The notes under the pieces are model-generated. The model had not been told where the DNA came from and made no database searches. It worked only from the letters and a program-made list of their open reading frames with translations. This document shows, in pieces, positions 1 through 8,632 of a stretch of 64,000 nt of DNA; within the stretch, counting starts at the first letter, position 1; the number at the start of each line of letters is the position of its first letter. Origin of the DNA: Sulfuritalea sp. (GTDB lineage Bacteria > Pseudomonadota > Gammaproteobacteria > Burkholderiales > Rhodocyclaceae); contig NZ_JAFLDR010000015.1 of NCBI RefSeq assembly GCF_017302275.1, forward strand, positions 1 through 64,000, in the 5' to 3' direction. The translations under genes were made by a program, and so were the position numbers.

Positions 1-536
1 TTGACAAAATCGGTCTTGCTCCACTTTTCAAGCACTTCATCTTTGCTTTTGACCACGCCGTTTTGGACAAAGAATATCTTTCCCAATTCAGGGATATTGC
101 TTACATCAATATTGCAACCAACCCAACCCGCCCGTCTCGCGGTGGGACTCAGCGCTTTTCTCTTTTCAATAATCGCAGGGACAAAAAAGTACTTCGGGAT
201 GGTCAGGAAATTTCTAATCTCAAAAGTGGACTTGTCGTAAGTCAAAAAGAAAAAATTAGGATTGTTGTCAGACTTCAAGCGTTCAATCATCGTGGAATAT
301 GCGCCATCCACAATCTTCTTTCCCATTTCCCCATTCTTCGACTTCAATTCATATTCTTCCGAACAATGAGCGCAATAAAAATCAGCGACGGGCGCATTAT
401 TCTCAAAATGACTTAACCCACTCCCGCAATTCGGGCAAAACGCAGATTTGCCAACCCACCCCTCCGTCATCACACGAATTTTTTGGGTTGGACTGGAATA
501 ATCTGCGCCACCATAAACGCCCATAAACAATATCAT
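1..536 (-). CDS. DpnI-like methyl-directed restriction endonuclease (partial)
   Basis: The reverse strand reads open from an ATG at 536 to the left edge (178 codons seen, C-terminus missing). The protein resembles DpnI, the type IIM enzyme that cuts Gm6ATC. A zinc-finger set Cys34, Cys37, Cys55, Cys58 surrounds the segment APVADFYCAHC. A PD-(D/E)XK-type active site is visible as Asp52 followed by Glu63-Leu-Lys65. Stretches such as DNNPNFFFLTY and PTARRAGWVGCNID match my memory of DpnI closely. An in-frame ATG at 524 is an alternative start; neither has a good Shine-Dalgarno. The C-terminal winged-helix DNA-binding domain of DpnI would lie off the window. Such an enzyme needs no partner methylase but implies that the host lacks Dam-type GATC methylation. 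The DNA is AT-rich compared with the rest of the window, suggesting transfer. Confidence 0.88.
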   Translation of the reverse strand, partial: MILFMGVYGGADYSSPTQKIRVMTEGWVGKSAFCPNCGSGLSHFENNAPVADFYCAHCSEEYELKSKNGEMGKKIVDGAYSTMIERLKSDNNPNFFFLTYDKSTFEIRNFLTIPKYFFVPAIIEKRKALSPTARRAGWVGCNIDVSNIPELGKIFFVQNGVVKSKDEVLEKWSKTDFV

Positions 537-595
537 TTTAATATAATAAACATTTACTTAATGCTCAAATAAACTCTTAGTATCTTGAAAAAGAT

Positions 596-2284
596 TCACT
601 CAACCACCAAGAGATGTTTAGATAATAGATTATTCAATTTTTGAATTGATTTTTTACTGCTTAAGCCCCTGTAAGCAGCAAGAGTCAAAGCGTTTCTTTT
701 GAAATAATTCGAGAAATCCAATTGAGCATCTTTACGTTGGGCTTTCTTTTGAAGAACAACAAAATCCTTAACGGCGGAGCGATACCAACTCTTCAGAGAA
801 GAATGAGTTGAACCACCTCCAAACATATGCCGATTAAGCAATCTCAATACATTTTCTTGAGTTTCTCGATTTGCCTTAATAGCATCATAAGTAGCGCGAA
901 TAAGAACCAATTGCGACATCTGACCAAAAGCCCTGAGTGATTTTGGCAAACTTTTAATCATATTTTTTGTAAAAATGCCTGCCCAAACTATTAAGGCAAG
1001 ATCCTTATAAGCACTAGAAGAAAAATGGGTGTCAAAAGATGAAAAAATTCGATTGTAGTAAATAGGCTGAAACAGGTCAGAGACTTTGGTTCTTGCTAAG
1101 CCAAATCCGATATCGGAATAATAAAGCAATGAAAGCCATTGCGTTACGTCTTTGACGCCAATCGAGATATAGTCTGAAAGCAGTGATTTTTTTTCATTCG
1201 CCCATTCTTTTTCACGGCGTTCATAAAATATATGAAATCTATCTAGATAACGCGCAATGTTGAGTTGAAACGGGTCTTGCGAAGAAAGATTAATCAATTT
1301 CATCGGATTCTGAGTATTAGTGCGTCGAATAACTGCGCTAAGTAACTCAGGGTTAGTTGCCGTATCCATCACAAGAAGCCTCACAAGAATCTTGCAAGGC
1401 TGATGTTTTGACGCATGCTTAATAGAGTGCAAAGTTTGCGAGCCATTTATGATTGATGGATATTTTAGTTTTCGCTTGCGACCTTCCAAATAATCGATTT
1501 GCGAACAGATAATGTAAAGACCGTTGTTGTATAACCAAAATCTATCAGGGTCAGTTTCATAAGTCTTCTTAATACCTTTATTTATCTGAGACCCCAAGTC
1601 TGTTCTCACGTTTTGTGCGAATAACCGCTCGTTTTTATCATCTTCCATTAATTTGATAAATTCTGAAGCGTCAGCAAGTCCGACATGAGTTTTGAATCCG
1701 TCTCCAATAGGTATTTCCCATTCATGTTCAAAGGTTAAAATCATATTCTCAACAGGGGGAGTAAATCCCCGACTGTGCAAATCCCATAGTGCTGTTATAT
1801 GCTGAATATCATCAACCTCAACAGTGTCACCTAGTTCGAGAGTCAACCTCTTTGTAGTGATAAATATAAATCTAACAGATGATGGATCTCTCATTGCTTT
1901 TTGCCGTACAGAAGAATATACAGGGCGAAGTTCAGGTCTTACAGTTTTAATCCAAGTATTAAAATCGTCGCTTGACGACCTATCAAGGATCTTATTTGCA
2001 ACTTCTTCAAATGCGCCTAATTCATCACGGAGTATTGGTGCAAGTCGCGGCTTTATTTCATATTTTGACTGAATCACAAATCGAGTATTATCCACATCGA
2101 ATACAGCATCTATCCCACCATCTTTTTTACCATCAGTAATAGCAGCGCCGTCATTAACACCATACTTAGCCAATATATACCATTTTATGAATGCTCGCTC
2201 CGCAGGCATTGAACGATACTCTGCTCCAGATAAATACCTTTTTAACTCGTTAGCAAAATCAATATATTTCGTTTTTTTATTCAT
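596..2284 (-). CDS. AIPR-family abortive infection protein with Mrr-like nuclease motif
   Basis: This 562-aa protein resembles the AIPR (abortive infection phage resistance) family. Its hallmark segments are FWLYNNGLYIICSQIDY and PSIINGSQTLHS in the middle of the chain. The N-terminus has an Mrr-type nuclease signature: DGGID (Asp59) followed by Gln72-Ser-Lys74, the pattern of PD-(D/E)XK restriction nucleases. The start is supported by AAAGAGG upstream. It lies 59 bp upstream of the DpnI-like gene in the same direction and 23 bp after a small membrane-protein gene. The three look like one defence island, with base composition much more AT-rich than the chromosome to the right. Family members often sit next to restriction systems; a nuclease-based antiphage role is inferred. 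Confidence 0.8.
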   Translation of the reverse strand: MNKKTKYIDFANELKRYLSGAEYRSMPAERAFIKWYILAKYGVNDGAAITDGKKDGGIDAVFDVDNTRFVIQSKYEIKPRLAPILRDELGAFEEVANKILDRSSSDDFNTWIKTVRPELRPVYSSVRQKAMRDPSSVRFIFITTKRLTLELGDTVEVDDIQHITALWDLHSRGFTPPVENMILTFEHEWEIPIGDGFKTHVGLADASEFIKLMEDDKNERLFAQNVRTDLGSQINKGIKKTYETDPDRFWLYNNGLYIICSQIDYLEGRKRKLKYPSIINGSQTLHSIKHASKHQPCKILVRLLVMDTATNPELLSAVIRRTNTQNPMKLINLSSQDPFQLNIARYLDRFHIFYERREKEWANEKKSLLSDYISIGVKDVTQWLSLLYYSDIGFGLARTKVSDLFQPIYYNRIFSSFDTHFSSSAYKDLALIVWAGIFTKNMIKSLPKSLRAFGQMSQLVLIRATYDAIKANRETQENVLRLLNRHMFGGGSTHSSLKSWYRSAVKDFVVLQKKAQRKDAQLDFSNYFKRNALTLAAYRGLSSKKSIQKLNNLLSKHLLVVE

Positions 2285-2307
2285 GAAAACCTCTTTACCG
2301 TTGATTG

Positions 2308-2658
2308 CTATTCAAGATTGCGAATCGATATATTAAGAAAATTATAGTTACCCAAGTGCTCATGGATTTTTTTATCGTCGTACTTGTAGTACTCAGCGAG
2401 TCGCGACATGAAATTGAAAACCATAGTGCAGTACACCTCGTACCGTAATGCCCTTTCATCGTTTCGGTCGTAAGTACTCTTCCATGCATCGGTGAAGTCT
2501 TTACTTTCCAGATAGGGATACTGAACGGCAATCTTTAGGATGCCGTCCAATTGATCGTCAAGACCCTTTTTGGCGTTCGTACGCGCTAAGAGCAGAGTAA
2601 CGCCCACTGAGGTGATAGCAGAAATGATTGTTGCAATAGCCGCAGAGGTTATGTCCAT
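2308..2658 (-). CDS. Small membrane-anchored protein of unknown function
   Basis: The 116-aa product has one hydrophobic segment at about residues 4-24 followed by a soluble, mostly helical domain of about 90 residues rich in Tyr, Asp and Lys. I do not recognise a family. It is the first gene of the leftward AT-rich block and sits 23 bp before the AIPR gene, so it is probably co-transcribed with it. Membrane-anchored small proteins are common partners in antiphage loci, but a defence role here rests only on position and composition. Confidence 0.6.
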   Translation of the reverse strand: MDITSAAIATIISAITSVGVTLLLARTNAKKGLDDQLDGILKIAVQYPYLESKDFTDAWKSTYDRNDERALRYEVYCTMVFNFMSRLAEYYKYDDKKIHEHLGNYNFLNISIRNLE

Positions 2659-2796
2659 ATCGTTAGTCCAATGGATTGATGGAAGATAGTGATGCCCAAC
2701 GTTAAGTAGGCCTCACGCAGAACTTGCTACATCTGACTATTTGTTGCCAGATATGGACTGCGCGGTCGATTGGTGGATAGGTTGAACTTGCCATGG
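2659..2796. other. Composition junction between AT-rich island and GC-rich chromosome
   Basis: Base composition changes within about 100 bp near 2700, from the AT-rich defence block to the GC-rich sequence that fills the rest of the window. I see no integrase, tRNA or clear direct repeat that would define an attachment site. The other island boundary is outside the window. Confidence 0.5.
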
Positions 2797-3246
2797 CTAG
2801 GTATTCTCCGGAACGACGCGTCCTGCCGGCTTGAGCTTCCTGACGGCGGCGCGCGGCAGGCGCCACAGCTTGCGCCGGGTATCCCACTGGCCCCCGGCAT
2901 CCTTCACGCGGGCGCGCAGTTCCGCTTCCGCGTAGCCGATCCGCACCCATTGATCGCCACCGGGTAGCGGACGCTCATCGACGATGAGTTCCACGGTGGT
3001 CAGGCGGCGGCCGTTGGCGGCATCTTCCCGGTAGCGGACGCAGACCAGCGCGCCGCCGAAGCGCTCGGCATGGCGGCGCGCGCCGGGCGCGGACGGTGCC
3101 AGCTTCTTCAGGACGACGCTGCCGCCGGTATCCGGCCGGGGTATGCCCGCATCCGCGGCGGGTGCTGCCGGCCCACCCGGAAAGAGCGTCGAAAGTGCGC
3201 CCCGGCCGGGGATGAATGGTCGCGAACGATTCACGGTTTGCCTCAT
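2797..3246 (-). CDS. Conserved hypothetical protein
   Basis: About 149 aa with the ATG at 3246; in-frame ATGs at 3270 and 3294 are also possible. The conserved part is the second half: RRHAERFGGALVCVRYR, then TTVELIVDERPLP, ending in a module containing RVKDAGGQWDTRRKLWRLP. I recall similar short proteins of unknown function in accessory regions of beta- and gammaproteobacteria. The N-terminal 50 residues are low complexity and may be untranslated. There is no clear operon partner; the gene lies between the defence island and the decarboxylase gene. Confidence 0.5.
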   Translation of the reverse strand: MRQTVNRSRPFIPGRGALSTLFPGGPAAPAADAGIPRPDTGGSVVLKKLAPSAPGARRHAERFGGALVCVRYREDAANGRRLTTVELIVDERPLPGGDQWVRIGYAEAELRARVKDAGGQWDTRRKLWRLPRAAVRKLKPAGRVVPENT

Positions 3247-3426
3247 CGCTGCATCATACCTCGGCAGCATAGCCGTCTTTGCGCGCGGCAACAACCCGGC
3301 TGCGGCAGACCTGCGGCCGTCCAGCCAGTGGGCGATGGGTGTGGGGTGGGGCGGTGTCGCGACGGATCGCGAAGGGGCGCCGTCCGGCTGGCGCCGACTG
3401 TTCCCCTGCGGGCCGCAGGCTGGCGG

Positions 3427-5673
3427 CTACTGCGCCACGCAATCCACGTAATAGCGCACGCCGCCTTCGCCGCCGTTCTTGACCAGGCCGTGGATGTCGG
3501 TCTCGAAACCGGGGAACCTCTCGTTGAAGTCGCGCGCGAACTTCAGGTAGCGGACGATGGTGGCGTTGAAGCATTCGCCCGGAATCAGCAGCGGTATGCC
3601 GGGCGGGTAGGGCGTCAGCAGCACCGCCGTGACGCGGCCTTCGAGCTCGTCGAGCGGCACGCGGTCGATCTCGCGGTGGGCCATCCTGGCGAAGGCGTCG
3701 GCCGGGCGCATCGCCGGCACCATGTCGGAGAGGTACATTTCGGTGGTCAGGCGCGCCACGTCGTTCGCCTTGTAGACCTCGTGGATCTGGGTGCACAAGT
3801 CCTTGAGGCCGACCCGCTCGTAGCGCGGATGCTTGGCGACGAACTCGGGCAGCACCTTCCACAGCGGATGGTTGCGGTCGTAGTCGTCCTTGAATTGCTG
3901 CAGCGCGGTGACCAGCGTGTTCCAGCGGCCCTTGGTGATGCCGATGGTGAACATGATGAAGAAGGAATAGAGGCCGCACTTCTCGACGATCACGCCGTGC
4001 TCGGCGAGGTACTTGGTGACGATGGCCGCCGGTATGCCGTTGTCGTCCGAGAAATCGCCATCGACGTCAAGGCCCGGGGTGATGATGGTGGCCTTGATCG
4101 GGTCGAGCAGGTTGAAGCCCTTGGCCAGCTTGCCGAAGCCGTGCCACTTCTCCCCGGGCTTGAGCATCCAGGCTTCGCGCTCCTCGATGCCTTCCTCGGA
4201 GAGGTCCTTCGGGCCCCAAACCTGGAACCACCAGTCGGCGCCCCATTCCTTGTCCACCTTGCGCATGGCGCGGCGGAAATCCAGCGCCTCGGCGATCGAC
4301 TCCTCGACCAGCGCGGTGCCACCGGGTTCCTCCATCATCGCCGCGGCGACGTCGCAGGAGGCGATGATCGAGTACTGCGGCGAGGTCGAGGTGTGCATCA
4401 GGTAGGCCTCGTTGAACACGTCGCGGTCGAGCTTGTTGTTCTCGGCGTCCTGCACCAGGATTTGGGAAGCCTGGGAGAGGCCGGCCAGCAGCTTGTGCGT
4501 CGATTGCGTCGAGAACACCATCGACTCCTTGCAACGCGGGCGGTCGGCGCCGATGGCATGGTAGTCGCCGTAGAAATCGTGGAAGGCGGCGTGCGGCAGC
4601 CAGGCCTCGTCGAAATGCAGGGTGTCGATCTTGCCGTCGAGTTCCTCCTTGATGTCCTCGACGTTGTAGAGGATGCCGTCATAGGTGCTCTGGGTGATGG
4701 TCAGCACCCGCGGCTTGCCCTTGACCTGGCTGGCGAAGGGGTGGGCGGCGATCTTCTTCTGGATGTTCTTCCAGCGGAACTCTTCCTTCGGGATCGGGCC
4801 GATGATGCCGTAGTTGTTGCGCGTCGGCATCAGGAACACCGGGATCGCGCCGGTCATCATGATGGCGTGGAGGATGGACTTGTGGCAGTTGCGGTCAACG
4901 ATGACGATGTCGCCGGGCGCCACGGTGGAATGCCAGACGATCTTGTTCGAGGTCGAGGTGCCGTTGGTGACGAAGAACAAATGGTCTGCATTGAAGATGC
5001 GCGCAGCGTTGCGTTCGGAAGCCGCCACCGGGCCGGTATGGTCGAGCAACTGGCCGAGTTCCTCGACGGCGTTGCAGACGTCGGCGCGCAGCATGTTCTC
5101 GCCGAAGAACTGGTGGAACATCTGGCCCACCGGGCTCTTGAGGAAGGCGACGCCGCCCGAATGGCCGGGGCAATGCCACGAATAGGAACCGTCCGCCGCG
5201 TAGTGTGTCAGGGCGCGGAAGAAGGGCGGCGGCAGCGAGTCGAGGTAGGCCCGCGCCTCGCGCACGACGTGGCGGGCAATGAACTCCGGCGTGTCCTCGT
5301 ACATGTGGATGAAGCCGTGCAGCTCGCGCAGGATGTCGTTGGGGATGTGGCGGCTGGTGCGCGTCTCGCCGTGCAGGAAGATCGGGATGTCCGGATTCTT
5401 GTGGCGGATTTCCTCGACGAAGGCGCGCAGGTTGAGCACGGCGGGGTCGAGTTCGGGGCCGGGGGTGAATTCCTCGTCGTCGATGGAGAGGATGAAGGCC
5501 GAGGCGCGGCTTTGCTGCTGGGCAAACGAGGTCAGGTCACCGTAGCTGGTGACGCCGAGCACGTCGAGGCCTTCCTTCTCGATCGCGTCGGCCAGGGCGC
5601 GGATGCCGAGGCCCGAGGCGTTCTCGGAACGGAAGTCCTCGTCGATGATGATGATGGGAAAGTGGAAGCGCAT
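3427..5673 (-). CDS. Orn/Lys/Arg decarboxylase, fold type I PLP enzyme
   Basis: This 748-aa protein has the full inducible amino-acid decarboxylase architecture: an N-terminal flavodoxin-like wing domain (about residues 1-130), a PLP-binding aminotransferase-fold domain and a C-terminal domain. Diagnostic stretches are WHCPGHSGG and the cofactor lysine in STQSTHKLLAGLSQASQ; the substrate-pocket region contains HFDEAWLPHAAFH. The length suits AdiA/LdcC/SpeF-type enzymes that form decamers. Arginine or lysine is the likelier substrate, but the sequence alone does not decide. Products would be agmatine or cadaverine, for pH homeostasis or polyamine supply. No antiporter gene is adjacent, which argues against a classical acid-resistance module. 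Confidence 0.93.
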   Translation of the reverse strand: MRFHFPIIIIDEDFRSENASGLGIRALADAIEKEGLDVLGVTSYGDLTSFAQQQSRASAFILSIDDEEFTPGPELDPAVLNLRAFVEEIRHKNPDIPIFLHGETRTSRHIPNDILRELHGFIHMYEDTPEFIARHVVREARAYLDSLPPPFFRALTHYAADGSYSWHCPGHSGGVAFLKSPVGQMFHQFFGENMLRADVCNAVEELGQLLDHTGPVAASERNAARIFNADHLFFVTNGTSTSNKIVWHSTVAPGDIVIVDRNCHKSILHAIMMTGAIPVFLMPTRNNYGIIGPIPKEEFRWKNIQKKIAAHPFASQVKGKPRVLTITQSTYDGILYNVEDIKEELDGKIDTLHFDEAWLPHAAFHDFYGDYHAIGADRPRCKESMVFSTQSTHKLLAGLSQASQILVQDAENNKLDRDVFNEAYLMHTSTSPQYSIIASCDVAAAMMEEPGGTALVEESIAEALDFRRAMRKVDKEWGADWWFQVWGPKDLSEEGIEEREAWMLKPGEKWHGFGKLAKGFNLLDPIKATIITPGLDVDGDFSDDNGIPAAIVTKYLAEHGVIVEKCGLYSFFIMFTIGITKGRWNTLVTALQQFKDDYDRNHPLWKVLPEFVAKHPRYERVGLKDLCTQIHEVYKANDVARLTTEMYLSDMVPAMRPADAFARMAHREIDRVPLDELEGRVTAVLLTPYPPGIPLLIPGECFNATIVRYLKFARDFNERFPGFETDIHGLVKNGGEGGVRYYVDCVAQ

Positions 5674-5692
5674 CTTTTACCTACCCCCTGGC

Positions 5693-5777
5693 CCCCTTCC
5701 CGAGGAAGGGTGTAACGGTTATTCGCCCGCAAAGGCGCGGACTCCATGTATTGGCTGGCCCCGCCTTGGGGCGGCCC
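5693..5777. repeat. Three-hairpin interspersed repeat, family B, copy 1
   Basis: This stretch carries three short inverted repeats in a row: CCCCTTCCC/GGAAGGG, CCCGC/GGCGCGG, and GCCCC/GGGGC ending in CTTGGGGCGGCCC. The same order and spacing recur at 33463-33549 in the same orientation. It lies upstream of the decarboxylase start and beyond the dcd stop codon. Confidence 0.7.
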
Positions 5778-5815
5778 GGCGGCGGGGCCTCGCTCCGATT
5801 GCCGCCTGTGCTCAA

Positions 5816-6382
5816 TCAAATCTTGGGTAGTGTCACGCCGACCTGCCCCTGGTACTTGCCGCCCCTGTCCTTGTAGGAGGTCTCGCAGACCTCGTCGGAT
5901 TCGAAGAACAGCACCTGGGCGCAGCCCTCGCCGGCGTAGATCTTGGCCGGCAGCGGCGTGGTGTTGGAAAATTCAAGTGTCACGTAGCCTTCCCATTCCG
6001 GCTCGAAGGGCGTCACGTTGACGATGATGCCGCAACGGGCGTAGGTACTCTTGCCGAGGCAGATGGTCAGCACGTTGCGCGGGATGCGGAAGTACTCGAC
6101 GGTGCGCGCCAGGGCGAAGGAATTCGGCGGAATGATGCAGAAGTCGGCATTCACCTCGACGAAGGAGTTCGGGTCGAAGTTCTTCGGGTCGACGATGGTG
6201 CTGTTGATGTTGGTGAACAGCTTGAATTCGCGTGAGCAGCGGATGTCGTAGCCGTAGCTGGAGGTGCCGTAGGAGACGATCTTGTGGCCGTTGGCTTCGC
6301 GCACCTGGCCGGCCTCGAAGGGCTCGATCATCTTGTGCTGCTCCGCCATGCGGCGGATCCACTTGTCGGACTTGATGCTCAT
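5816..6382 (-). CDS. dcd: dCTP deaminase
   Basis: Converts dCTP to dUTP plus ammonia, feeding dUMP for thymidylate synthesis. The 188-aa length is standard. Family landmarks are [10 protein letters not shown] near residue 50, [13 protein letters not shown], the substrate-binding segment [10 protein letters not shown] and the catalytic region [18 protein letters not shown] containing the conserved glutamate. The C-terminal tail [15 protein letters not shown], which closes over the active site, is intact. The gene is read leftward, downstream of bioD and a large palindrome. Confidence 0.97.
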   Translation of the reverse strand: MSIKSDKWIRRMAEQHKMIEPFEAGQVREANGHKIVSYGTSSYGYDIRCSREFKLFTNINSTIVDPKNFDPNSFVEVNADFCIIPPNSFALARTVEYFRIPRNVLTICLGKSTYARCGIIVNVTPFEPEWEGYVTLEFSNTTPLPAKIYAGEGCAQVLFFESDEVCETSYKDRGGKYQGQVGVTLPKI

Positions 6383-6418
6383 GGTTCATCCCGGGAAAGG
6401 ACTCAAGGGGCCGCAGTA

Positions 6419-6466
6419 TACGGCTTTAGCTCAACGGCCGGGCCCGGCCATTGAGCTAAAGCCGTA
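6419..6466. repeat. Near-perfect 48-bp palindrome (hairpin)
   Basis: Two 24-bp arms meet without a loop at GGGCCC. The outer arm TACGGCTTTAGCTCAA is mirrored exactly, and only one base pair of the inner GC part mismatches. It lies between the dcd start and the repeat behind bioD. It could stop transcription coming leftward out of bioD or be a cruciform-forming repeat. There is no clean T-run on either strand. Confidence 0.75.
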
Positions 6467-6494
6467 CCCTCTTTTCTGCCCCCCCACCCCCGTT

Positions 6495-6595
6495 CCACGG
6501 CTGGCTTTGCACAGCCAGCCGGCTGCGGCGGCGCAAAGCAGTACTTTGCGAATTCCCGCCTTCGCCCCCCGCCCCGGGGCGGGGGCCAGAATCGG
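6495..6595 (+). repeat. Three-hairpin interspersed repeat, family A, copy 1
   Basis: The element reads through three hairpins: GGCTGGCT/AGCCAGCC, then GCAAAG/CTTTGC, then CCCCCGCCCC/GGGGCGGGGG. The sequence between them (CCGGCTGCGGCGGC, then GAATTCCCGCCT) is nearly identical to the inverted copy at 9875-9967. In the second hairpin both arms differ from copy 2 in a compensated way, so the stem is preserved. Confidence 0.8.
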
Positions 6596-6632
6596 CTCGC
6601 TGCGCTCGATATAAGCTTCTGGTATGCCAAAC

Positions 6633-7313
6633 CTACATTCCGCCAAGCAACTTGCCCAGGTGGGCAATACCGGCCAGCGAACTGCCGCGCGCAATCGTCA
6701 CCAACGGAATGCCGGCTACATGGCGCGCCAGGCTTTCCACGGTGGCGGCTAGCGCAACGGGTGAATCCGGGGTTTCATTGACCGCAATCGCCGTGACGCC
6801 AGCGCCGACTTTTGCAAGGGCTTCCAGCGCTGTCAGGGTGTGGCTCAGGCTGCCCAGGTAGGAGCCGGTCACCAGCACGCAGGGCAGGCCGCTGGCGACG
6901 ATCCAGTCGCGTACCGTGTGGCGCTCGCCCAGGGGAACCATGACGCCGCCCACGCCTTCGATCAGGACCGGATCGGAGCCGGGGCCGGGGCCGGTGCTGC
7001 GCCGGGTGAAGGCGACCAGTTCGTCGAAGTCGATGCGCCTGCCTTCCAGTGCCGCCGCCATGTCCGGCGACAGCGGCGCGGCGAAGCGCCAGGGCGCGAT
7101 CGCATCGAGTTCGGTAGCGCTCACTTCGCGGCCCAGCGCCGCCAGCAAAGCGCCGGCATCGCCGGCCTGGGGGCAGGCCGGATCGAAGCCGGAGAGCACC
7201 GGCTTGAAGGCCGCAGGCGACAAACCCTGCGCCCGCCAGTGGCGCAGCAGGGCACTGGCCAGCCAGGTCTTGCCGATGTCGGTGCCGGTGCCGGTGATAA
7301 AATTCGCGCCCAT
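6633..7313 (-). CDS. bioD: Dethiobiotin synthetase
   Basis: ATP-dependent carboxylation of 7,8-diaminopelargonate to dethiobiotin, the penultimate step of biotin synthesis. The N-terminus FITGTGTDIGKTWLA is the BioD P-loop. The segment LIEGVGGVMVPLG is the second hallmark, and the product is 226 aa as expected. The ATG at 7313 has GGAGG seven bases upstream, which decides the start over an upstream-extended reading. Codons ~168-175 (KVGAGVTA) coincide exactly with a copy of the 24-bp interspersed motif. The gene diverges from bioA with a 47-bp gap, a compact shared promoter region. Confidence 0.95.
   Translation of the reverse strand: MGANFITGTGTDIGKTWLASALLRHWRAQGLSPAAFKPVLSGFDPACPQAGDAGALLAALGREVSATELDAIAPWRFAAPLSPDMAAALEGRRIDFDELVAFTRRSTGPGPGSDPVLIEGVGGVMVPLGERHTVRDWIVASGLPCVLVTGSYLGSLSHTLTALEALAKVGAGVTAIAVNETPDSPVALAATVESLARHVAGIPLVTIARGSSLAGIAHLGKLLGGM
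6789..6812 (+). repeat. 24-bp interspersed motif inside bioD
   Basis: A perfect copy of the motif: CGCCGT, GAC, GCCAGCGCCGACTTT. Read from the bioD coding strand it encodes KVGAGVTA, in the region that links two core beta-strands of the enzyme. Confidence 0.8.
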
Positions 7314-7360
7314 CGTTCCTCCGCCGGCGCATTCTAGCCGGCGCCGCCACCGCGCTCGAC

Positions 7361-8632
7361 ATGTCCGACTGGCTGACTCCGGGGCTGGCCCATTTGTGGC
7401 TGCCCTACACGCAGATGAAGACCGCGCCGGCGCCGCTGCCGGTGGTCGCCAGCGATGGCGTGCGGCTGCGACTGGCCGACGGCCGTGAACTGGTCGATGG
7501 CATTTCATCGTGGTGGACCGCCTGCCACGGCTACGGCCACCCGCATATCCGCGCGGCCGTCGCAGGCCAGCTTGCCACGCTGCCGCACGTGATGTTCGCC
7601 GGACTGGCGCATGAGCCCGCGGCGCGGTTGGCGACACGGCTGGCGGCCCTGCTGCCGGGAGACCTGGAGCGCGTCTTTTTCACCGAGTCCGGCTCGGTGG
7701 CGGTCGAGGTTGCGCTCAAGATGGCGCTCCAGTACTGGCGCAACAAGGGCCGCGCGGACAGGCAGCGCATCGTGTATTTCCGCCACGGCTACCACGGCGA
7801 CACCTTCGCCACCATGGCGCTGTGCGATCCCGAGGAGGGCATGCACACGCTGTTCGCCGGCAGCATGCCGGACCAGCTCATGGCCGAGTTGCCGACCGAC
7901 GACACGATGCGCCGCGCCCTCGACCTGCTGCTCGATACCCATGCCGAACGCATTGCCGCCGTGGTCGTCGAGCCGCTGGTGCAGGGCGCCGGCGGCATGC
8001 GGATGCACGATGCGGCGACCCTGGCCTTCATCGCCGAGGCCTGCCGCGGCCACGGGGTGCTGCTGATCGCCGACGAGATCATGACCGGTTTCGGCCGCAC
8101 GGGACGCATGTTCGCCTGCGAAGAGGCCGGGGTCGTGCCCGACATCGTCTGCCTGTCGAAGGCGCTGACCGGCGGCACGCTGCCGCTGGCGGCGACCGTG
8201 GCGCGCGGGCACGTGTTCGACGCCTTTCTGTCCGACGATCCCGGTGCCGCGCTGATGCACGGCCCGACCTACATGGCCAATGCGCTCGCCTGCGCCGCCG
8301 CGAATGCCTCGCTCGACCTCTTCGCCAGCGAGCCACGCCTGGCGCAGGTGGTCGCGATCGAGGCGCAACTGGCGACCGAGCTTTCGCCCTGCCGCGAAAT
8401 CGACGGCGTCGCCGACGTTCGCATCAAGGGCGCGATCGGCGCCGTGGAGCTTCGTGGAGGGATCGACCTCGACGGCATGCGCCGGCGCTTCGCCGAACTC
8501 GGCGTCTGGGTGCGGCCTTTCGGCAAGGTGGTGTACCTGATGCCGCCCTTCGTCATCGCAGCCGACGACCTGTCCGTGCTGACCAGCGCGCTGCGCCAGG
8601 TGCTGGCGGAACGCGCCACGACGCTGAAGTGA
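7361..8632 (+). CDS. bioA: Adenosylmethionine-8-amino-7-oxononanoate aminotransferase
   Basis: PLP enzyme that transfers the amino group of S-adenosylmethionine to KAPA to make 7,8-diaminopelargonate. At 423 aa it is full length. Landmarks: DGISSWWTACHGYGHP near residue 50, FFTESGSVAVEVALKMALQYW, and LIADEIMTGFGRTGRMFACE with the cofactor aspartate. The PLP lysine is in CLSKALTGGTLPLAAT. The last bases overlap the bioF start (GTGA), so the two are translationally coupled. Confidence 0.97.
   Translation: MSDWLTPGLAHLWLPYTQMKTAPAPLPVVASDGVRLRLADGRELVDGISSWWTACHGYGHPHIRAAVAGQLATLPHVMFAGLAHEPAARLATRLAALLPGDLERVFFTESGSVAVEVALKMALQYWRNKGRADRQRIVYFRHGYHGDTFATMALCDPEEGMHTLFAGSMPDQLMAELPTDDTMRRALDLLLDTHAERIAAVVVEPLVQGAGGMRMHDAATLAFIAEACRGHGVLLIADEIMTGFGRTGRMFACEEAGVVPDIVCLSKALTGGTLPLAATVARGHVFDAFLSDDPGAALMHGPTYMANALACAAANASLDLFASEPRLAQVVAIEAQLATELSPCREIDGVADVRIKGAIGAVELRGGIDLDGMRRRFAELGVWVRPFGKVVYLMPPFVIAADDLSVLTSALRQVLAERATTLK

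Noticed and set aside
63-526. Short rightward frames in the AT-rich left end
   Set aside because: They are antisense to the DpnI-like gene, which reads leftward off the window edge.
3070-5715. Long rightward open frame (881 codons) opposite the decarboxylase gene
   Set aside because: It is antisense to a clearly conserved enzyme; high GC at third positions keeps the opposite frame open. No family resemblance.
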